Under the pieces are notes generated by a model. That model worked only from the letters and a program-made list of their open reading frames with translations, did not search any database and was not told where the DNA came from. From Thermus caldilimi (GTDB lineage Bacteria > Deinococcota > Deinococci > Deinococcales > Thermaceae): 64,000 nt of DNA. A program made the position numbers and the translations under genes. Positions 18,056-26,034 of this stretch are shown here, in pieces. The DNA lies in assembly GCF_004684245.1 (NCBI RefSeq), contig NZ_CP038452.1, positions 1,598,796 to 1,662,795 on the forward strand, in the 5' to 3' direction. Each line of letters begins with the position of its first letter. The stretch's first letter is position 1.

Positions 18056-18475
18056 GTGAGGGCAGGAAGTCGGGTTATGGCCCTGTTGGGAAGCCTCAAT
18101 GCGCTGCCCCTCGAGGAGCTCCTCCAGCTTCTCGCCCACAAGGAGGGAGCCCTGGAAATTTGGAACCTTAAGGATATTCCCGCCACCACCCTTTACTTGA
18201 AGCCCGGATATATCCGGTCCATCGACCAGTGCGGCAAGCCCCTGGAGGCCCTGGCCGCCAGGCAAATGGAAAGCGGCCGCCTAGGGCTTTTGGGCCAGCC
18301 CCTCAACGGGGTGGGGCTATGAAACCCCATACGCCCTCTGGACCGCAAGGGAGCTTGGGGCGAGGCCCGAGGAGCTCGAGGGCCTTCACGAGGTCCGGAA
18401 GGGCCGGCTTCACCGGGAGGTGTGCGGGCGCTCCGGAGCGGCCTCCTGCGCAACCGGGTTCTGCGCTCGGGCTAG
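18056..18475 (+). pseudogene. DUF4388/PATAN-like protein, apparently double-frameshifted
   Basis: The open part 18056-18322 encodes VRAGSRVMALLGSLNALP followed by LEELLQLLAHKEGALEIW, typical of the DUF4388 (PATAN) domain, then stops after LNGVGL. Protein-like sequence resumes one frame over (GYETPYALWTARELGARPEE, 18318-18420) and then returns to the first frame as RALRSGLLRNRVLRSG with a stop at 18473-18475. One extra G near 18313-18316 and one missing base near 18421-18423 would restore about 139 residues. The gene ends 4 bp into the convergent UbiD gene. PATAN domains are linked to signalling and motility. An ATG at 18077 is an alternative start. Confidence 0.5.
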
Positions 18476-20265
18476 AGGCCGTACTCCTGCCAGCGGCTTT
18501 CCACCAGGGCCTTGACCCGCTCGTCCATGCGGATGCGCTCGGGCCACACCCGCTGGAAGTCCTCCTCGGGGAGCTTGCGGGTGCCGTCCAGGACCAAAAC
18601 CGGCCCCTCCACCCCTTCCATCACCCGGGCGTCCCGCTCGGGGTCGATGTTGTTGAGCACCCCCCAAAGGAGCTCCTCGGGGGTGAGGGCGGTGTTGTGG
18701 TCGGCGAGGAGCAGGAGCCGGATGCCCGCGCTCTTGGGAGTCCTTAGGAGCCTTTCCGCCAGGGCCAAGGCCTGCCCAGGCCGCTCCTTGCGCAAGGTAA
18801 CCCCCCAGACGCCCGGCCACTGCCTTTGGGCCAGGGCCTCCGGATCCTGGGGGAGCTCGGGGTGCGCCCGAGGGGTGAAGGGCACCTCCCCTCCCTCCTC
18901 GGGGAGCTTGCGGGTCCCGTCCACAAGAAGCTTCCCACCAAAGGCAAAGCTCCTCGAGCTATGGTCCAGCACATCCATAGGCCCCCGAAGAAGAAGGGTA
19001 TCCCGCCCGGGCAGGGCATGCTTGAGGGCTTCCAAAAGAGTTGGAAAACCCGGCCTCACCGGGACATCCCCATCCACGGCCACGATCACCTTGGCGAACA
19101 TCATCTGCCCCAGCCCCAGCATCCCATAGGCCACCTTGTAGGCCTGGCCCGGATAGGCCTTGTGCAAGGCCACGTTCACCCAGTTGTGGGCCACCCCTTC
19201 CGGGGGCATGTGGTAGTCCACCACCTCGGGGAGAATAAGGCGCAAAGGCGGCAGGAAAAGGCGCTCGGAAGCCTCGATGAGGTAGGCGTCCTCCATGGGA
19301 GGTACCCCCACGATGGTGGCGGGGTAGATGGCCCTTTTCCGGTGGGTGAGGGCGGTCACGTGGAAACGGGGATAGAGGTCCACCGGGGTATAGAAGCCCG
19401 TGTGGTCCCCAAAGGGACCCTCCTCCACCAAAGGTTCCTCCGGGTCAATGTAACCCTCCAGCACGAACTCCGCCTCGGCGGGGACAGGGAGGTCCACGGT
19501 GACGCCCCGGGTGAGCTCCAGGGGCGCGCCCCGCAGGAATCCCGCCAGGTGGAACTCGCTTACCCCGGGCAAGGGAGGTAAGGGGGCGGTGGCGGCGTAG
19601 GTGAGGATGGGATCCCCCCCCAGGGCCACGGCCACCTCCAGCTTTTTCCCCAGCCTCCTGGCTTTTTCCAGGTGCTGGCGGCCCACCTTGTGGAGCTGCC
19701 AGTGCATGGCCGTGCTCTTTTTATCCAGAACCTGCATGCGGTACATGCCCACGTTGAGCTCCCCGGTTTCCGGATCCTTGGTGATCACCAGGGGTAGGGT
19801 GAGGAAGGGCCCTCCGTCCAAGGGCCAGCACTTCAGGACGGGAAGGCGGGAGAGATCCACTGCCTCTCCCTTCAGGATCACCTCCTGCACCGGGGCCCTC
19901 CCCACCCATCGGGGGAAGAACCCTCTAAGAAGGGGAAGCTTGGGAAGAAGGCCCATGAGGGCGGAGATCCCCCCCCTTCCCGGCTTCAACTCCAGCAAGC
20001 GGGCCACCTTCTCAGAAAGCTCGTCCAGGTCCCGAACCCCCAGGGCAAAGGCGGTGCGCTCCCGGGTGCCGAAGAGGCCGATGGCCACGGGGAAGTCCTT
20101 ACCCACCACCTGTTCAAAAAGGAGCGCGGGACCCCCTGTCTTCACCATGCGGTCGGCGATCTCCGTGATCTCCAGCTCGCTGGAAACGGGTATCCTGATC
20201 CGCTTGAGCTCCCCCCGCCTCTCCAGGGCTTGGAGGTAGGCCTCGAGGTTCCTAAACACCCCCAA
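18472..20265 (-). CDS. UbiD-family decarboxylase
   Basis: 597 residues, typical of UbiD-type prenylated-FMN decarboxylases. Features include LEITEIADRMVKTGGPALLF (residues 31-50), the metal/prFMN region NVGMYRMQVLDKKSTAMHW near 170-190, the E-x2-E catalytic area around YIDPEEPLVEEGPFGDHTGF (~275-295), and GVPPMEDAYLIEASERL. In Thermus such an enzyme is a candidate for menaquinone (futalosine-route) decarboxylation. No UbiX prenyltransferase gene is nearby, so that role is inference. The start is TTG 20265 or GTG 20259; neither has a clear ribosome site. Confidence 0.9.
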   Translation of the reverse strand: MGVFRNLEAYLQALERRGELKRIRIPVSSELEITEIADRMVKTGGPALLFEQVVGKDFPVAIGLFGTRERTAFALGVRDLDELSEKVARLLELKPGRGGISALMGLLPKLPLLRGFFPRWVGRAPVQEVILKGEAVDLSRLPVLKCWPLDGGPFLTLPLVITKDPETGELNVGMYRMQVLDKKSTAMHWQLHKVGRQHLEKARRLGKKLEVAVALGGDPILTYAATAPLPPLPGVSEFHLAGFLRGAPLELTRGVTVDLPVPAEAEFVLEGYIDPEEPLVEEGPFGDHTGFYTPVDLYPRFHVTALTHRKRAIYPATIVGVPPMEDAYLIEASERLFLPPLRLILPEVVDYHMPPEGVAHNWVNVALHKAYPGQAYKVAYGMLGLGQMMFAKVIVAVDGDVPVRPGFPTLLEALKHALPGRDTLLLRGPMDVLDHSSRSFAFGGKLLVDGTRKLPEEGGEVPFTPRAHPELPQDPEALAQRQWPGVWGVTLRKERPGQALALAERLLRTPKSAGIRLLLLADHNTALTPEELLWGVLNNIDPERDARVMEGVEGPVLVLDGTRKLPEEDFQRVWPERIRMDERVKALVESRWQEYGL

Positions 20266-20301
20266 GCTTACCCAAAGGGGAAAAGCCGTGAGGATTGCCG
20301 C

Positions 20302-20631
20302 CTACACTTCCAACACCAGGTGCTCTATCCGGTGGGCCCTCGGGGTCCCATGGACCAGGATAGCCTCGAGCCTCACCGGGAGGTCGTCCCGGCGCAAAAG
20401 GTAGCGGGCGCTCTGAAGCAGACGTTCCACCTTTTGGGGGGTGAGGGCCTCGAGGGGCGTGCCGTAAGTCCCCGAGCTCCTTTGCTTGACCTCCACCAGC
20501 ACATAAATTCCGTCCTTTTCCAGAAACAGGTCCACCTCGCCAAAGGGGGTGCGGCGGTTGCGGCCAAGAAGCCGGTAGCCTTGCCCAAGGAGGTAGGCAA
20601 GCGCCAGGTCCTCGGCCCAACCCCCTTTCAC
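20302..20631 (-). CDS. YraN/UPF0102 family protein
   Basis: About 109 residues from GTG 20631, starting [19 protein letters not shown], which matches the family's G..GE..A..YL...GY opening. Endonuclease-fold residues follow: [21 protein letters not shown] (core D...E-x-K of the PD-(D/E)XK fold). UPF0102 proteins are predicted nucleases of unknown role. A longer form from GTG 20670 would overlap the PASTA gene by 13 bp; I prefer the shorter start by homology. It is probably cotranscribed with the upstream PASTA gene. Confidence 0.8.
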   Translation of the reverse strand: MKGGWAEDLALAYLLGQGYRLLGRNRRTPFGEVDLFLEKDGIYVLVEVKQRSSGTYGTPLEALTPQKVERLLQSARYLLRRDDLPVRLEAILVHGTPRAHRIEHLVLEV

Positions 20632-20657
20632 ACCCTCCTCCCCCAACCAGGGAAACC

Positions 20658-22010
20658 TCAGGGAGCCCACTCCTGGAAGAGCTCCCCATCCAGGTAAAGG
20701 CGGAAGCGGGCCTCCCCCACCACCTCATAGGTACCCGAAACCCTCAAGCCCTCCCGTCCTTCCCCCTCGTAAACCAGGTGCTCCCCCCGGTCGTCCAAAA
20801 GCACCAAGCGCACCTGGCGTCCCTCCGCCTCCCGGGGAAGGTCCAGGGCCAGGGTCACGGTGCGGGCCTCGGGCTGGGGGGGAAGGGAAGGGCCCAAAGC
20901 CCCCACCAGCACCTCTCCCCTTGCCGCCACCCTTAGGCGCACCCCGCTTCCCGGCGGCATGGGGGTGCCAGGGGCGGGCTCCTGGGCCAACACCGTCCCA
21001 GGCGGAGCTCCGGAGGGCACCTCCTCCACCTGGACCTGCAGACCCATGGCGTTCAGGAGGAAAAGCGCTTCCTTTTGGCTTAAACCCGTGAGCTGGGGAA
21101 GGGGCACCGCGGGACCCAGGGAAGCTCCCCGGGAGACCAGAAGCCACACCGTGGCCCCAGGGGGCAAAGGAGTACCAGGGGGTGGATCGCTGGCCAGGAC
21201 CGTGCCCAGAGGCTCTGGGCTTTCCACCTGGGCCACCCCGGCCAAGCGGTAGCCCAGCTCGGTGAGCCTGGCCTCCGCCTCCTCCGGGCGCAGCCCCTTC
21301 AGCTCGGGCAGGGGATTCAGCCGGGCTTGGTTCAGGGTGAGGCGCACGGTGCGCCCCGCCCTAAGGCGGGTTCCCGGTGGAGGCTCTTGGGCCAGCACCA
21401 CCTCCTTGGGCTTGGTCGGGTCGTTCCCCTCCACCACCTCCAGCCTGAGCCCCGTATCCTTCAAAAGGAGAAAGGCCTCCCTGGCGGTTTTGCCCACCAG
21501 GTTCGGCACAGCGTACTCCGGGGGATTGAAGTAGCGGTAAACCCCTTGGGAAAAAAGCCACAGCCCCAGGAGGAAGAGGAGGAGGCCCGGGGCCACCCCA
21601 AGCAGAAAGCTTGGCCGAAAGCGGGAAGGAGCCTGGGCCAAGGCCCGCCGGGAAGAACCCAGGGGCCAGGGGGACAGATAGGCCACCCCCTCCTCGGCCA
21701 TGGCCAGATGCTCCGGGCCAAAACCCAAGGGAGCCAGGGCCTCGAGGGCAGCCCGGGGCGGCACTTTCCGGGCCAGGGGACGTTCCGGAAAAAAGGCGTA
21801 GTAACGCCCGGGCTTGGCGGAAACCACCGCCTCCACAAGCCCAAGCTCCCCTAAGCGTTTGATGGCCGCCCGGTACCGGTAAAAGCGCTCCTTGTCCTCG
21901 GGGGTGCGCACCTGGAAAAAGAAAACCACCCCGCCCTCCACCCGATAAAGGGTGATCCCCTCCTTCTCCTCGAGGGTTTCCAGCACCGGGTAGCGGTCGT
22001 CCAAGATCAT
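20658..22010 (-). CDS. membrane protein with three PASTA domains and a kinase-like N-terminal remnant
   Basis: 450 residues. Residues 1-80 ([20 protein letters not shown]...) resemble the N-lobe of a Ser/Thr kinase but lack the catalytic loop and DFG. A membrane helix lies at about 133-155 ([19 protein letters not shown]). Three PASTA repeats (about 165-355) each end [20 protein letters not shown] and [12 protein letters not shown]-terminal beta-rich domain follows. PASTA domains bind muropeptides in PknB-type kinases, so it may sense the cell wall without kinase activity. TATAAT is 9 nt before the ATG, and the gene is divergent from the small flavoprotein. Confidence 0.82.
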   Translation of the reverse strand: MILDDRYPVLETLEEKEGITLYRVEGGVVFFFQVRTPEDKERFYRYRAAIKRLGELGLVEAVVSAKPGRYYAFFPERPLARKVPPRAALEALAPLGFGPEHLAMAEEGVAYLSPWPLGSSRRALAQAPSRFRPSFLLGVAPGLLLFLLGLWLFSQGVYRYFNPPEYAVPNLVGKTAREAFLLLKDTGLRLEVVEGNDPTKPKEVVLAQEPPPGTRLRAGRTVRLTLNQARLNPLPELKGLRPEEAEARLTELGYRLAGVAQVESPEPLGTVLASDPPPGTPLPPGATVWLLVSRGASLGPAVPLPQLTGLSQKEALFLLNAMGLQVQVEEVPSGAPPGTVLAQEPAPGTPMPPGSGVRLRVAARGEVLVGALGPSLPPQPEARTVTLALDLPREAEGRQVRLVLLDDRGEHLVYEGEGREGLRVSGTYEVVGEARFRLYLDGELFQEWAP

Positions 22011-22070
22011 GCGCCGCCGATTATACCTTGCCTTCTCTCCTCCGTTCCCGACCCATATACTCTAAAAGGT

Positions 22071-22613
22071 ATGTGGGACGTTCTCGTGGTAGGCGGCGGC
22101 CCCTCGGGTCTTTCCGCGGCCCTTTTCCTCGCCAGGGCCGGGCTTAAGGTCCTGGTGCTGGACGGAGGCCATTCCAAGATCGCCCAGGTGAGCCGGGTTC
22201 CCAACTACCCTGGCCTTCTGGACGAACCCTCGGGCGAGGAGCTCATAGAGAGGCTCAAAGAGCACGCCCGCCGCTACGGGGCAGAGATCCAAAGGGGCGT
22301 GGTCACGGGGGTGCGGGACCTGGGAGGGGTCTTTGAAGTGGAAACCGAGGAGGGCGTGGTGGAAGCGGAAAGGCTTCTCCTCTGCACCCACAAAGACCCC
22401 ACTCTACCCTCCCTCCTGGGCCTTACCCGCAAGGGAGTCCACATAGAAACCGACGAGGCCGGCCGTACCAGCTATCCCAGGGTCTACGCCGCCGGGGTGG
22501 CCCGGGGCAAGGTGCCGGGACACGCCATCGTGAGCGCAGGGGACGGGGCCTACGTGGCCGTGCACCTGATCTCCGACCTGCGTGGGGAGCCCTACAAAGA
22601 CCACGCCACCTGA
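22071..22613 (+). CDS. small FAD/NAD-binding oxidoreductase of the thioredoxin-reductase type
   Basis: 180 residues, about half a thioredoxin reductase. MWDVLVVGGGPSGLSAALFL (residues 1-20) is the FAD-binding Rossmann motif, and YPRVYAAGVARGKVPGHAIV with AGDGAYVAVHL near the C-terminus is the second FAD motif. The internal NADPH domain and the redox CxxC are absent. Similar short proteins occur in Thermus and probably act with a separate electron donor; that is inference. TATACT lies 9 nt before the ATG. The gene is divergent from the PASTA gene, whose -10 is equally spaced. Confidence 0.75.
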   Translation: MWDVLVVGGGPSGLSAALFLARAGLKVLVLDGGHSKIAQVSRVPNYPGLLDEPSGEELIERLKEHARRYGAEIQRGVVTGVRDLGGVFEVETEEGVVEAERLLLCTHKDPTLPSLLGLTRKGVHIETDEAGRTSYPRVYAAGVARGKVPGHAIVSAGDGAYVAVHLISDLRGEPYKDHAT

Positions 22614-22645
22614 CCTGCTTGGGACTTCTGCTCCGGCGGTGGGCT

Positions 22646-23416
22646 TTAAACTGGCCTTCCCGCCATCATGAAGCTGGCGGTCATTCCCCCATCCACGGGG
22701 AGAATGGCCCCAGTGATGAAGCTGGCCTTTTCCGAGGCCAGGAAGAGTACCGCCTCCGCCACTTCCTCAGGCTGGCCCAGCCTCCTCAGGGCGTGGAGGT
22801 CCTCCCAGTCCCGGCGGGTTCTCTCCGGGTCCTCGGAAAGAGCGATGGCCTCCAGCACCGCCTCCGTGGCGATGGCCCCCGGGGCCACGGCGTTCACCCG
22901 GATGCCCAAGGGAGCCAGGTCCAGGGCCAAGGAACGGGTGAGGTTGACCAGCCCTCCCTTGGAAGCGTTGTAGGCGGCGTTTTCCTGCTCGGCGAAAAGC
23001 CCCTGGACGCTGGCCACGTTCACGATGGCCCCGCCCCCCACCTTGACCATTTCCCGAGCCGCTAAGGCCGAGAGGTGCATGGGGGCGGTGATGTTCACCT
23101 CCAAAACCCTTCGCCACTCGGGGAGCTTCACGGTCAGGGCCGACCCTGGGGCGCTGATGGCCGCATTATTGACCAGCACGTCCACCCGTCCCAGAGCATG
23201 GGCTGCCTCCTCCACGAAACGCACCCGGTCCCTCTCCTCGGCCAGGTCCGCCTGCACGAAGAAGCCCCCGATCTCCTCCGCCACCCCCCGCCCCTGGGGA
23301 TGCAGGTCGCAAAGGGCTACCAAGGCCCCTTCCCGGGCAAAGGCCCGGGCGATGGCCCGGCCGATACCCCGGGCCGCTCCCGTCACCAAGACTCCCCTTC
23401 CCTCAAAAAGCCCCAT
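22646..23416 (-). CDS. short-chain dehydrogenase/reductase (classical SDR)
   Basis: 256 residues. TGAARGIG at residues 12-19 binds the cofactor, NNAAI near 83-87, and the catalytic S136, Y149, K153 (YNASK) are all present. The C-terminus [18 protein letters not shown] is typical. D37 after the second strand (LCDLHP) suggests NAD rather than NADP preference. The substrate is unknown; glucose dehydrogenase- or FabG-like reactions are both possible. It sits 4 bp downstream of the alanyl-tRNA editing gene, so both are likely one transcript. Confidence 0.88.
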   Translation of the reverse strand: MGLFEGRGVLVTGAARGIGRAIARAFAREGALVALCDLHPQGRGVAEEIGGFFVQADLAEERDRVRFVEEAAHALGRVDVLVNNAAISAPGSALTVKLPEWRRVLEVNITAPMHLSALAAREMVKVGGGAIVNVASVQGLFAEQENAAYNASKGGLVNLTRSLALDLAPLGIRVNAVAPGAIATEAVLEAIALSEDPERTRRDWEDLHALRRLGQPEEVAEAVLFLASEKASFITGAILPVDGGMTASFMMAGRPV

Positions 23417-23420
23417 GGCC

Positions 23421-24548
23421 TTAGCTTACGAGGCCCGGGTCCAAGGCGGCGGCCACCTTGTCCTTGGGCAGGCTTCCCTGGACCACCTCTTTTCCCCCGC
23501 CCCTGGCCCCAAGGGCCTTGAGCCTTTCCAAAACCTCCTGCCGGCCGGGGCCCAGGGTGGCGAAGCGGCCCTCGGGGGACAGGAGCAAAAAGGTCTTCTC
23601 GCTCCAGGAAAGAAGCCTCTTGGCCAGGTCCCCCAGGACGGAAGCCGGCACCAGGAGCACCCTCTCCTCGAGGGCCCGGGGCAGGAGGGCCTCCACCAAA
23701 GCCCCCTTAAGCTCCAGGTTCTCGCCCTTTAGGGCGTACACCTCCTCCTGAAGCCGGCGCACCGGTTTTTCCAGCTCCAGGGGGCTGGTGGAGAAGGAAA
23801 GGGCTAAGCGGGAAAGCAGGGCGTGCTTGGCATGGTAATCCTCCAAAGCCTCCCACCCCGCCATGAAGTACACCCGGCTTCCCCCCTTATACCGCTCCCA
23901 CTTCAGGACCTTGATGGGGCCCGCCTGGGCACTGCTTCTCAAGTGGGTGCCCCCGCAGGCCGCCAGGTCGAAGTCCCCAATCCGCACCAGGCGCACCTGG
24001 CCCTGAACCTTGGGAGGCCGCCTTAAAGGGTAACGGGTAAGCTCCTCCTCAGAAACCCCAAAGGCCTCTATGGGGTAGTCCGCGTACACGGCAAAGTTGG
24101 CCAAGGCTTCGGCCTCTTGCAGCTTGGCCTCCTCTACTTCCTCCTCGAGGTCCACGGTGGAAACCGGGCTATCCAGGCTCACGGCAACGGTGTGGTACCC
24201 CCCGGCCCTGAGCAGGGCCTGGGAAAGGATATGCTGGGCGGTGTGGCGCTGCATGTGGCGGAAGCGCCGGTTCCAGTCAATCTCCCCCTCCACCTCCGCT
24301 CCCTCGGGGATAAGGGCGTCCACACGGTGCACCACATCCCCGAAGGCCTTGGCCTCCTCAAAGACGTGAAGCACCCGCACCTGGCCAAACTCTCCTTTCA
24401 GCACCCCCGTGTCCGCAGGTTGCCCTCCGGACTCCGGGTAAAAGAGGGTTTGAGAAAGCACGACATGGTGGCCCTTCTCATCGCTCCAGGCCCGCACGAC
24501 TTGGGCTTGGAAGCGGGTGGCGTAGCTGTCCAGTTGGTAAAGCCTCAT
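23421..24548 (-). CDS. alanyl-tRNA editing protein (AlaX-like) with C-terminal DHHA1-type domain
   Basis: 375 residues, a long AlaX form. The editing domain's zinc ligands are H102 and H106 ([10 protein letters not shown]) plus C198 and H202 (CGGTH), as in Ala[16 protein letters not shown] at 36-49 is the conserved N-terminal motif. Residues ~290-375 ([16 protein letters not shown]..., [10 protein letters not shown]) form a DHHA1-like tail. It hydrolyses Ser- or Gly-mischarged tRNA-Ala in trans. TATTCT lies 7 nt before the ATG, a leaderless start. This -10 overlaps that of the divergent HEPN gene. Confidence 0.9.
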   Translation of the reverse strand: MRLYQLDSYATRFQAQVVRAWSDEKGHHVVLSQTLFYPESGGQPADTGVLKGEFGQVRVLHVFEEAKAFGDVVHRVDALIPEGAEVEGEIDWNRRFRHMQRHTAQHILSQALLRAGGYHTVAVSLDSPVSTVDLEEEVEEAKLQEAEALANFAVYADYPIEAFGVSEEELTRYPLRRPPKVQGQVRLVRIGDFDLAACGGTHLRSSAQAGPIKVLKWERYKGGSRVYFMAGWEALEDYHAKHALLSRLALSFSTSPLELEKPVRRLQEEVYALKGENLELKGALVEALLPRALEERVLLVPASVLGDLAKRLLSWSEKTFLLLSPEGRFATLGPGRQEVLERLKALGARGGGKEVVQGSLPKDKVAAALDPGLVS

Positions 24549-24554
24549 GCCCTT

Positions 24555-24561
24555 TAGAATA
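24555..24561. promoter_or_regulatory. mirror-image bidirectional -10 element for the AlaX-like and HEPN genes
   Basis: Plus-strand TAGAAT (24555-24560) is 7 nt before the HEPN ATG at 24568. Minus-strand TATTCT (24561-24556) is 7 nt before the AlaX-like ATG at 24548. The two hexamers share five base pairs, and both genes would be leaderless from this 19-bp spacer. Confidence 0.65.
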
Positions 24562-24567
24562 AAGAGG

Positions 24568-24987
24568 ATGGCACCCCTGGACTGGGAGGAATGGGCAAGA
24601 TGGCACGCACAAGCCCAGCATACCCTGGCCTCCGGAAAGCAGGACCTGGAGGAAGGGGACTACGACTGGGCCAGCTTTAAGGCCCACCAGGCGGGGGAAT
24701 ACGCCCTTAAGGGCCTGCTACGGGGACTAGGACGGCCCGCCTTTGGACACGCCCTGATCCGCCTGCTCCAGGCGCTGAAGGAAGCGGGCCATGAGGTCCC
24801 CGAAGCCTTGGAAGAAAAGGCGCGCACCTTGGACGCCCATTACATTCCCGCCCGCTATCCCGATGCCTACCCCGAGGGAAGCCCCTACGAGTACTACACG
24901 CGGGCCCGGGCTGAGGAGGCCCTAAGGGCCGCCGAGGGCGTTCTGAAATGGGCAGAGGAGGTTTGGCGTGGCCTCGGAAGCCCTTAG
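24568..24987 (+). CDS. HEPN-domain protein (putative toxin/RNase of a HEPN-MNT pair)
   Basis: 139 residues from ATG 24568, an all-helical HEPN (PF05168-type) protein. AHQAGEYALKGLLRGLG at residues 39-55 is the conserved QA.E.ALKALL helix, and ARYPDAYPEG near 95-104 is the family's RYPD segment. R-x4-H patterns, the HEPN RNase signature, occur twice: R56-H61 and R86-H91 (the second followed by Y92). A 7-codon longer ATG (24547) would overlap the divergent start and lacks a -10, so it is rejected. It overlaps the nucleotidyltransferase gene by 20 bp, the standard HEPN-MNT pairing. Confidence 0.85.
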   Translation: MAPLDWEEWARWHAQAQHTLASGKQDLEEGDYDWASFKAHQAGEYALKGLLRGLGRPAFGHALIRLLQALKEAGHEVPEALEEKARTLDAHYIPARYPDAYPEGSPYEYYTRARAEEALRAAEGVLKWAEEVWRGLGSP

Positions 24988-25297
24988 GCTGCGAATGGCC
25001 GCCTGGGAGGCCCTCCTGGAAGAGGCCCGAGCCTACGCCACAAGGGTGCGGGAAACCCTGGGAGAGGCCCGGGTTTACCTTTATGGCTCGGTGGCCCGGG
25101 GTAGCTTCAACCTGGAAAGCGACATCGACCTCCTGGTGGTCTCCCCCCATCTGCCGAAAGACCCCTTAGAACGCTTCCTCCTCCTCCAGGGCCTTAACCC
25201 CGGGCGGGTGGAGGCCAAGGGCCTAACCCCGGAGGAATTCGCCAAGGCCATGGCCAAAGGGGCCCTGTGGTGGCTGGAAGGGGCTTTGGAGCTATGA
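24968..25297 (+). CDS. minimal nucleotidyltransferase (MNT) partner of the HEPN protein
   Basis: 109 residues starting at GTG. GSVARGSFNLESDIDLLVV (residues 40-58) is the MNT signature GSxxxG...SDxDL with metal ligands D52 and D54. In characterised HepT-MntA systems the MNT protein transfers AMP to the HEPN toxin and inactivates its tRNA-cleaving activity. By analogy this is the antitoxin, but many HEPN-MNT pairs remain untested. It overlaps the HEPN gene by 20 bp and the pseudouridine synthase by ATGA, so all three are coupled. Confidence 0.87.
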   Translation: MASEALRLRMAAWEALLEEARAYATRVRETLGEARVYLYGSVARGSFNLESDIDLLVVSPHLPKDPLERFLLLQGLNPGRVEAKGLTPEEFAKAMAKGALWWLEGALEL

Positions 25298-26022
25298 GGG
25301 GGGAAAGGCTCGACAAGCTCCTGGCCCGCTTGGGCCTGGGGAGCCGCAAGGAGGTGGCCCGCCTGGTGCGGGCCGGGCGGGTGCGGGTGGCGGGGGAGGC
25401 GGTGCGGGACCCCGGCTTCCACGTGCCGGAAGGGGTGCCCGTGGAGGTGGACGGGAAGCCCCTGGCGCTTCGCCGCCACCACCACATCCTCCTGCACAAG
25501 CCCGCGGGCTACGTGACGAGCCGGACCGAGGAGCCGAGCGTGTACGTCCTCCTTTCGGGCTTTCCCACCCGGGACCTTTTCCCGGTGGGCCGCCTGGACA
25601 AGGACACGGAAGGGCTCCTCCTCTTCACCACCGACGGCGAACTCCTTCACCGCCTCACCCACCCCCGGCACAAGGTGGAGAAGCGCTACCTGGTCCATCT
25701 GGAGCGTCCGGCCACGGAGGAGGACCGAAGGGCCTTCGCCGAGGGGCTTATACTGGAGGGCGAGCGGCTTCTGCCCGCGGCGCTTTCCTGGGGGGAAGAT
25801 CCCACTTGGGTGGAGCTTGTCCTGCGGGAAGGGCGCTTTCACCAGGTGAAGCGCATGTTCCAGGCCCGGGGGAACCGGGTGGTTTACCTGAAGCGGTTGG
25901 CCTTGGGCCTCCTGGAGCTGGGGGACTTGCCCCTAGGGGAGGCCCGTCCCCTTACCCCGGAGGAGGAGGGGGCCCTATACCAAGGGGTGGGCCTTTTCAC
26001 GGAGTGTTCACAGGGAACGTGA
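25294..26022 (+). CDS. pseudouridine synthase, RsuA/RluB family
   Basis: 242 residues from ATG 25294. An N-terminal S4 RNA-binding domain (ERLDKLLARLGLGSRKE, residues 4-20) is followed by the catalytic domain with VGRLDKDTEGLLL, where D102 is the catalytic aspartate, and RFHQVKRMF near residue 195. It isomerises a uridine in rRNA, most likely 16S by RsuA-like length. It is translationally coupled to the HEPN-MNT pair, an unusual arrangement for a housekeeping rRNA enzyme. A 9-residue longer start is rejected as it lies inside the MNT gene. Confidence 0.9.
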   Translation: MRGERLDKLLARLGLGSRKEVARLVRAGRVRVAGEAVRDPGFHVPEGVPVEVDGKPLALRRHHHILLHKPAGYVTSRTEEPSVYVLLSGFPTRDLFPVGRLDKDTEGLLLFTTDGELLHRLTHPRHKVEKRYLVHLERPATEEDRRAFAEGLILEGERLLPAALSWGEDPTWVELVLREGRFHQVKRMFQARGNRVVYLKRLALGLLELGDLPLGEARPLTPEEEGALYQGVGLFTECSQGT

Positions 26023-26034
26023 TACATTCCTAGC

